Positions 1 through 8,300 of a stretch of 64,000 nt of DNA are shown piece by piece. The position numbers and the translations under genes were made by a program. Origin of the DNA: Tribonema minus. Its lineage: Eukaryota > Sar > Xanthophyceae > Tribonematales > Tribonemataceae. The DNA is taken from NCBI GenBank assembly GCA_017506865.1, contig JAFCMP010000016.1, positions 372,001-436,000 on the forward strand. Direction: 5' to 3'. The notes under the pieces were generated by a model. It was not told the DNA's origin. It worked only from the letters and a program-made list of their open reading frames with translations, and did no database searches. Position 1 is the stretch's first letter. Each line of letters starts with the position of its first letter.

Positions 1-2
1 AG

Positions 3-95
3 AAAGCCGTTGCGATTGCAGAGTTCAGGCTCAACAAGCAGCATCGTGAACACCTCGGCCAAGTGATGGGCGAATGCCAGTTCCATCATATCTGA
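3..95 (+). CDS. Possible C-terminal end of a gene cut by the left edge
   Basis: An open frame enters from the left edge and stops with TGA at 93-95. Its 30 residues are mixed and charged (it contains EFRLNKQHREHLGQVMGE), unlike the low-complexity junk frames nearby. It could be the last exon of a plus-strand gene. There is no second line of evidence, so this is tentative and no function is proposed. Confidence 0.25.
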   Translation, partial: KAVAIAEFRLNKQHREHLGQVMGECQFHHI

Positions 96-2137
96 TGACA
101 GCTGGCGGGGCACTGTCCACACCACGGGTGGCTGAACTTCCCTTCTCGGAGGCTCCAGGCGCAGATCGGTCCAGGAAACCCCCCATACCTACCCCCGTGC
201 GCTAGCTGAGAGGAAGCCGCAGGCCTAGCGAAGGAAGGGGACTGATAAATTACCACGCTGGGGTATCAGCAAGCAGCAGCTATGCATCGTGCCTGAGCCT
301 CGTCGCTGTCTCCTAACGTCTGCTCGCGCGGGCGCAAGAAAGCAGCGCTGGAGGAAAACCCTGAGGGCCGGGGGAGGCACAACCACAGGCGCACTGGCGA
401 AGGCACACCGTCAGACACCATTAGGCCGCCTTAGCGAGAGGCAGGGAGAGAGGTTCGGAGCCTCCGAGCCATACCTGGTGAGACTCGACACGTGCTGCTC
501 TCATTTTCCGATCGCAGTGGCCGTGTCAATTTTGCCTTCGTTGGGGCAGAGGGGCTCATAGGAGTGTTCGGCCTGCGGCGGTGCCTCTGCGTAGCCGAGG
601 CCCTGACTGCTTTCCTGTACCTTGGACATTGTTCCGGCTGCCCTGAAGGCCACTGTTATAGTGGTCGACAAGCTGTGTGGGAAGAGCAATTTCCTTTCGT
701 AGGCAGGTCCGTTTGTGTGGGGTTCACCTTTAGCACCGCCTCCTGATAGAGGCGTTTCTGTCGTCTGTTAGTACGTTCATCATCGTAGGCGTGCTGCAAG
801 ATGGTGTCAGGTAAGACATGGTTCGGGTCGATGGTTTTCAAGTGTGTGCCGATGTGGCGAGCAGAGGTCGTGATCGGAACTTTCGACCATTTGGTTTTTT
901 TTTCAGCTGTCTTCCATCCGCATCTCAAGTACACTGCATTCAGCTCGTGTCAAGCAGCGCTTGAGGTACTCTGGGTGCCACGTTTCTCCACCGTGTGCCA
1001 CGCCACAGAGCAGAAGAACCCTTACTTCAAGTCTGCCTGGAGTGAAGTGGTAGACCTGAAACCGATGCACGTTGTTGTGCTGCTGCCCTTGGCAACAGGC
1101 CAAGTTCACTACATTGAACAACATGCCGTTGCCTCAGTTTTGACACAGCACGATGTGTTCCTCACCAAGCCCCCCCGGTTTTAGCTCGGCAACGGCCCGG
1201 CCCGGTTACAATGGTCGGGCCAGGCTGCTTTGTCCTCTACTGTGTCTCACTCCAGTAGAATAGTGTATTAAGAAAAAAAGAACACGCTTGAAGGCCTGTG
1301 TGCAAATATTTAGAGGGCATTTAATTGCAACTCCAGGTGCACAGCCGGTCTCACGAAGCTGTCGACACGTCCTCTGGTGGTGAGGTCACTCAACTTCGCT
1401 GCGTGGGTGCACTTTTTGCGACACGCAAATGATGGTCGTGAGCTGTACAGCAAGCAGTGTGTTACGTGCCAGCGATGAACGCTGATGCACTTGCTCTGTC
1501 AAAGCTCATTGTTTGAGTAGTACTGCTGAAACACCCTCTTGTTGGACCTGATTCTAGTGCGTTGCTATTTGGCAGTGACTTTCCCACAACACTGGACAGA
1601 GGGCACTCATTTCCCAATTTTTCTTGAGCCCAAATACCCCTGTATTTGTGCCTATGAGCGCTTCAGTCTCGATCCAGTGCCTTGGCCTTGTTTTTATACA
1701 CTGCGCACGCTAGGTGACAGCAGTACCCACTTGAGAGCCGCCACGCGCGTCTGCCGACGCATTATGGTAGCGGAGCGTCTTCTTCCCTGCGGCACGTCAC
1801 TTCAACAACATAGGAAGTCTCTACTGCGCCCCCTATGCCCGTCCTCCCGCTCACTCGTCCTCCCGCTCACTCGTCATGTACCTTTCATGACATGCAAGCA
1901 TTCAACCCGCGCAGTCATTCTTCACGCCCTCCCTGGCTGTGACGCCATGTACATATAGCCGCTGAAGTACGAGCGTGTTTTGCTCCTGTTGTGTGTGTGC
2001 CCCCCCCCCCCCCCCCTGTGTGTGTGTCCCGGCTCCCGCCCCCCTCTCCCCCTGGCCCCGGAACACCCCCCCCCCCCCCCCCCCACTTCCCCCTTCCCCG
2101 ACTCTGGCACCCCCCCAACTCCTCCCTTGTAATCGAT
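96..2137. other. No convincing gene; upstream region of the armadillo-type gene
   Basis: Short overlapping frames on both strands (for example about 656-934 minus and 801-1184 plus) show no recognisable domain or consistent splice structure. The right end is C-rich, with pure C runs near 2000-2017 and 2069-2084 just before the start codon chosen at 2138. Promoter elements could not be identified. Confidence 0.4.
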
Positions 2138-2320
2138 ATGGGGGGCACAGCCGCCATGTCTGATGACCCACGCAAGCAACAGTCACAGCAGCAGCCGCGG
2201 CGGCAGACGCCGGGCCGCGGCAGCAGCGGTGACGGCGGCAGCGCCAGCACTGCCAGCAGCAGCGCTCAGTATCCGCTCAACGACGGCAGCGACGTGGCCA
2301 CCTTCACGCCCGTCAACCAG
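2138..2320 (+). CDS. Armadillo-type gene, exon 1
   Basis: Starts with ATG 2138, with an in-frame ATG at 2156. It encodes a Gln/Ser/Gly-rich segment ending TFTPVNQ and stops at the donor CAG|GTGCGC. Phase 0 out. Confidence 0.7.
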
Positions 2321-5300
2321 GTGCGCAGTGATAGTTGAAGTCATGGAGAAGTAGAAGTTATTCACCGCTCTGTCGGCATGTGCAAGTGCACGCTTTGTGA
2401 TACGCCGGGTCTTGTAGGTGACGGCGGCTGTTCCGATGATGAAATTTTGATGAAGCAGGGCGATGAGCGTGGTGGTGTTTTGCGTCCACCCCTCTAAGTA
2501 TCTCCTTGCCTGTGTTTGATGCCCTAGCTTGCAAGTGGCATTGCTGTTGCGCCGGCGCACTGCTGCACCTGCACCTGCAGAAACATGTGTGCTGCATCAG
2601 TGTGTTGCATTATCTCGTGTGCACGGTGCTCTTGTGCACTCTGCTGAGCTCTTGTCGTACGTCTCAGCTTGGCAGCCGCCAATCACAGCGCTTGCTGTCT
2701 TGCACACGCTGTCACCGCTCCCTCCCTGCTGTTGATGAGCACATCACAACGGTTGTCACGCGCTCGTTGCCCTCCAATCTGTACAGGGGGGCAGCGATCA
2801 TGAGTGCCCATGTTGCTGAGCACTGCCGTCGCACACACGACCCCCTGCCTCACACACAACACCGCTGTTCCCCAGGGCACTTGCAGCCCATTTTGTTGGG
2901 CATTGCTGCTTCGCCTACCACGCATCCCGCGCGCCGCCCCCCCAGGGCAATTGCCCCGCGGCCCTTCTGTTTGCTGAGCACTCCTGTCTAAACACACACA
3001 CATGATACACATACACGTGAGCCTGTTTCCAGGTCACTGACTCCAGCAGCAGCCATCCACCCCCGCACGTTGCTGAGCCCCACACCACCTTGCTGAGCAC
3101 TGGTCCCCCCCCCCCCCCCCCTTCTCCAGGTCACTTACCTCAGCATTGGCCCACGGTCAGTGGGCCCTAGCCTGCTGTCATCCGCGCCTGGCGGCATAGC
3201 CTCACACTTCGCCCCGAGCTCTTCAGGGGGATGCCTGCCACAGGGACTCGCGGCGGCAGCAGCAGCGTGCATGCCGCCGCCCGCCATGTCGCGACAGACC
3301 AGCGCGCCCACTGCCGCCGCGCCCAGCGCTGCCGCGGCGGCGGCGTCGTCGCTGCGCGGCGGCAGCAGCAGCGCGCCGCCCGCTGTCATGAAAGGTATGC
3401 ATGTATGCTGTCACAGTAGGTAGGTAGGTAGGTATGCATGCGCGCACGGCGGCGGCGGCGGCGCTGCGCGGCGGCAGCAGTAGGCGGCAGCAGCAGTGCT
3501 CCGCCCGCTGTTATGAAAAGTATGCCAACATGAAAGATTTGCGTGCAGGCGGCGGTCGCGTGGTTAGCGAATTGTGCATCTTTGGCAAGTGTGTGTGCGG
3601 GCGGCGGCAGCAGCAGCGTTCAACTGCATGAAGTTGTGTACGCATGTGTGCGGCGGTGTGCGACTGCATCTCCAGTGCCTGTGTCTTACCTGAAAGGTGC
3701 ATGTGCTCGTGAAAAGTCTGCGTGTGCGTGCTGTGCTGTGCTGTGCCTTGCATGCTATGTGTGTGTTGATGGTAACAATGACCCACTGTGTTCACAAATG
3801 ATTTTGGAGTCTATGTTCATGCATGGTCGTGCGCAGGCTCCTTCAGTGAGTGGCCTATGCCGATTCTGTTGCGCATGCACTTGCTTTCCCTCTTCCTTCT
3901 CCGTTGATGAATGATCATGAATGGTCATGACCGTTCATGTGCACTTGCTCTCTCTCTCAACCCCTCCCTCTCTCCTTCATCAATGCCCATGATTGGTCAC
4001 AGTTGGTTTCTCAAGCGCCCACTCTCTTATCCCACCCCCTTCAGGCATATCCACTTCCACGCATATTCACTTCCACCCCCCTTTAGGTATAATCACGAGA
4101 AAGGACGGGGACACGAGCTCCGTCACTCATCCTCCCCCACTCTCCTCCGCTAATCCTCACTCACCCCCCCCCACACACACTCTCCTCTTTGAACTTTCAC
4201 GCTCGCAGGCGCAGCCCACCCGGCACCGGCCGGCCACCACCACCACATGCCCCTCTTCCACCACGCAGCAGTGGGCCGCAGCGCAGCGCCGACTGTGGGC
4301 CGCAGCGCAGGCGTCGCAGACATGTTCCCCATGCACAGCGCGTCGGCGGCGGCGTTCCTTGCGCCGCCGTCGCTGCACCACTTTGTGGCGCCGTCGGAGG
4401 CGTTTGGCCCCTCCATTCCCTCGTTCTACGGTGAGATACGCCGATACGCTGCGAGTCAAGTCAGTATTGCTTTGGTGATCCCAGGATTTATGCTCTGACC
4501 AATAGCGGTGTCGGAACTAATTCTCTGAAAGTGGTGGTGCTGCGAGTGGTAGTGGAGGGTCGCTGCACCGCTTCGTCGCGCCTTCGGAGGCGTTTGGCCT
4601 CTCCATTCCCTCGCTCTACAGTGAGATACGCCAAGAGGCAAGCCAGTATTGCTTTGGTGATGTCAAAACTTAGGCCCAGATCATTGGTGTTGGTGGAACC
4701 TCATGCCTCGAAATGGTGGTGCTGCAAGTGGTCGTGGAAGGTCGCTGCACCGTTGGAGGCGTTTGGCCCCTCCATTCCCTCGCTCTACGGTGAGATACGC
4801 CGCCACGACTAAAGCCAGTATCGCTCTGGTGATTACATTGTGTTGCTTAGTAATGGGTTGTGCACAAATGCTGCTCTGATGATTACATTGCGTTGCTTAG
4901 CAATGGGCTTGTGCACAATTGCCCCTAACCTGTGGACACAAGTGCCCCCCCCCCAAGTTCATGCGTTACTGGCCATATACTCTGAAGTAATACATTTCTT
5001 GCTTGTACAAGTGGTGCCTCATCCGCCTCCTCCTTATTCCTAGGTATGCAGATGTGTGACGCATGGCTTGACAACGGTCTTGTGTCATGACCATTAGGTT
5101 CTGCACTCCACATTGCCTCCAGATGCGCCCAGCTATGCATGCTTAGGGTTAGGGTTACGGTTAGGATTAGGGTTAGATGTCCTATGCACGTGGCGATTGG
5201 CAGTGCCTTGAGCTACGCCTAGCTGATGCATGCCCTTGACATATGCGCAGCCCTTCTGAGCACTTTGGTTCAGCCCTCACTCTTGGTGCCTGTGCTCGAG

Positions 5301-8300
5301 AAGTCAGCATTCAGTTTTACTTTACTCAAGTCCAAGTCCACTGCAAGCAAGCCACCCTCTTATGTGCGTTGACATCTCTCAAATTCATGTCAGGCACTAC
5401 TTAGACCTGCAAAACTGCCAACATTTACCCTGTTTCCAACCTCTCTGGTCGGCACTCCCCCTCCCCCCCCCCACACACACACCAAGTATAAACCGAGGTT
5501 GTTCACTGCATGACTGCACAGTTCAGCCCCCTGTCTCTTAGTTGCCGCTACAGAACGTGCTCAATCTATCAACCTGACCCATCGCATCTACCTATCGCAC
5601 GGTATGTAGATGCTGCTCCACACGTTACTGCACCTATCTCATCTATCTCGCCGACCCCCCTCGCACAGCAGCTGAGCTGGCCACATGACGCTCTTCTTTC
5701 ACTCAACCCTCTTGTGTTGCCAACCAAATCCTCAACAACAACCCACTGCACCAATCCCCCTCCCCCCCCCTCCCCTACTGCGCCTCCCCCCCCCCACCCC
5801 CCCCTTGAACTGCGCCCAACTGACCCCCCCCTCCCACCCCCACCTCACCCCACCCCCCGCCAGGTGGTCCCGTTGGCCGCCTCAGCTCCGGCGGCCACAT
5901 GATGCTCCCCTCGGAGTACGACCCCGCCGAACTACCAGCCTGGGCCACCGTGAAACTGCAACCCGACCCCACCCCAGCGCTCAGTAAGGACCCCCAGGAA
6001 CTTTCCGCGCAGGTTCTGCAGGAGATCCGCACTCGCTGCGCCGCGGCGACCCCCACCCCCCTCCCCAAGTTCCCCTTCACGCTGGAGCGCACGGCGTGCG
6101 CGCTGCCCCCAGGGGCGAGCGCTGTCACCGCCGCCACCGCCGTCGAAGCGGCGCTCACGCGCCTCGGCTGCGACTGCGCGCTGACGGCGGAAGGCGCCAA
6201 GTGGCGCGCTGCCGCGCACGCGTGCGGCGCGCGTGTGGAGTTCGTCGTGACGATTTTCGAGGGAGAGGGCACGGCGCTGACGGTGGAGTTCCAGTACCGC
6301 CTCGGCTGCAAGTTTGTCTTCTGGGACGTGTACCGCAGGGTCATGGAGGTGGTCAAGGCGGCATGCGGCGGCGGCGGCGTCGCGGGAGATGACGCGGCCG
6401 TCCTTGCCGCTGCGCAGGGGCTGAGCGCTCTCGGCAGCGAAGCAGGTGCGCAAATGCAACAGGTTGAAGTTTGCCACACACAAGTTGGTTTTTTTTTTGG
6501 TTCAGCAGAGCTCAATCGCGGCGGCGGCGGAGATGACGCAGCCGTGCTGGCCGCTGCGCAGGGGCTGAGCGCTCTCGGCAGCGAAGCAGGTGCGTGGATG
6601 ACACAAGTTGAAGTTTGCCACTCAAAAGTTGAAGTCTGCCATTGCAGCTCTGCTTTGCTGCCCCTGGGGGGGCTGAGCGCGCTCAGCAGCAACGCAGGTG
6701 TGCTGATGAAGTTATGGCTTGAAGTTTTGGCTGCAGGCAGGCTCTTGTGATTGGTTTAGATGAGCTCAGGCGCGGTGGCGCGGGATATGACAATGCCTGT
6801 GTCTGCTGCTGCTCGGGACCGAACGCGCTCGCCAGCGAAGCAGGTGCGCATTATGACACAAGTTGGAAGTTTGGTGATTCAGAGGGTCCAAGTGCGTGTG
6901 AGTTGGCTGGTGGTTTGCAGGAGGCGGGCAGTGGAGGGTCACAGTGGTATGTATGTATGTAGTGGTGCGGGCAACAGTATGCATATGAACAGGCTGTGCT
7001 GATCAGTGGGTCATCCTGCTTGACAGAAGCTTGGTTGGGTCTGCCAGGGCCAAGGGCCTGTGCAGCGAGACTGCTGTGGGTTAGGGTTAGGCTAACCCTA
7101 AGCTTATAAGGCAATTGAACGAGCCGGCTGGCTTTACCCTTCGTATGTAGTGTCACTGGAGTCGTTCGCTGCAAATTCTGCCAGGTGAGGCTCAGGTTTG
7201 CTTGCAAACAACCACTTTTACATCAGAATTATCATGAAGTGCGCAATTTGCTACCTGTTGTCAATCCGCAGCACAGGGCAGGTATCCTACAAATACCTCC
7301 CCCCTCTCCCCCCCCCTCTACCTTGAATACAGGTGGTTTTTCGGGCATCCGCAAGATGCCACCCCCCCTGGGCCCTCTCCCCAAGCCTGCCCCCGAGCAA
7401 GCGGGCATGGAGGATGAGAAGCAGGGCTCAGAGGCTGACGCTGAGGCGAAGGACATGACGTTTCTGGTCAACATGCTGCGCGCTAAAGAGCTGGAGGCAC
7501 GGTTGGAGGGCGCGCTCATCGCCGCAGAGATTAGGTGGGTCATTGAGTGTTTGAGTCAAATTAGTTGATGAGTCATTGAGTGTCAACATGCTCGCGCCCA
7601 GGAGCTGAAAGCGCGGTTGGAGGGCGCACTCAACGCCGCAGAGATCAGGTGAGTCATTGAGTCATTGAGTGTCAGCATGCTTCGTGCAGAGGGCGCACTC
7701 ATCGCCGCAGAGAGCCAATCAGTCGCTGAGTTGTCGGGGATACGGCAAGACCTTCTAGATTAGTTGTGTCGTGCTATGTTTTTGTTTTGCGGCGTCACCA
7801 GGCAGAGGCCAGCAATATTCAATATGCATAACTCTGATGCCCCCCCCCCCCCCCCCCCCCCCCGCGCACTCAAGCACAGATCCCACTCACTTCTCACAAG
7901 TGTTGGCTGCACTGTTCTAACCCCGCTGAAGTCACGCTCGCACTGCATCTCATCGGACGTCTAGGAGGCATTGCTGCAGCAGCAGAAGGCGGTGGTAGCA
8001 GCCCTGTCAGCGGCGCTCAACATTACGTCCTTCGCCCGCCCTAGCTTTGTCCCCCATGCTCCATACATGCACTCACTGCACCGTGTTGTCAAACACTGTT
8101 AACATCACGCCTGAACTGCAGCTCGTCGGACGTCCAGGAGGCATTGCTGCTGCAGAACGAGGCAGTAGTGGCGGCCCTGTCAGCAGCGCTCAACATTGTG
8201 CTGCGCGCCACCCCAAATGCTTCATACAGCTATGTCTCACTTACTGACTGTTCTAGCCCCGCTGATGCTTGCGTGCGCCTCAACTGCAGCTCGTCGGACG

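Noticed and set aside
656-1184. Transposon-like protein on either strand
   Set aside because: The frames are short, overlap on both strands and show no catalytic motif, terminal repeat or target duplication.
1915-2250. Minus-strand Gly-rich frames opposite the first exon
   Set aside because: They are mirror translations of C runs and of the real plus-strand exon.
5775-6692. 305-codon minus-strand frame
   Set aside because: It is the antisense of exon 4 and its ghosts. The plus frame has the structured domain, correct splice sites and matching phases.
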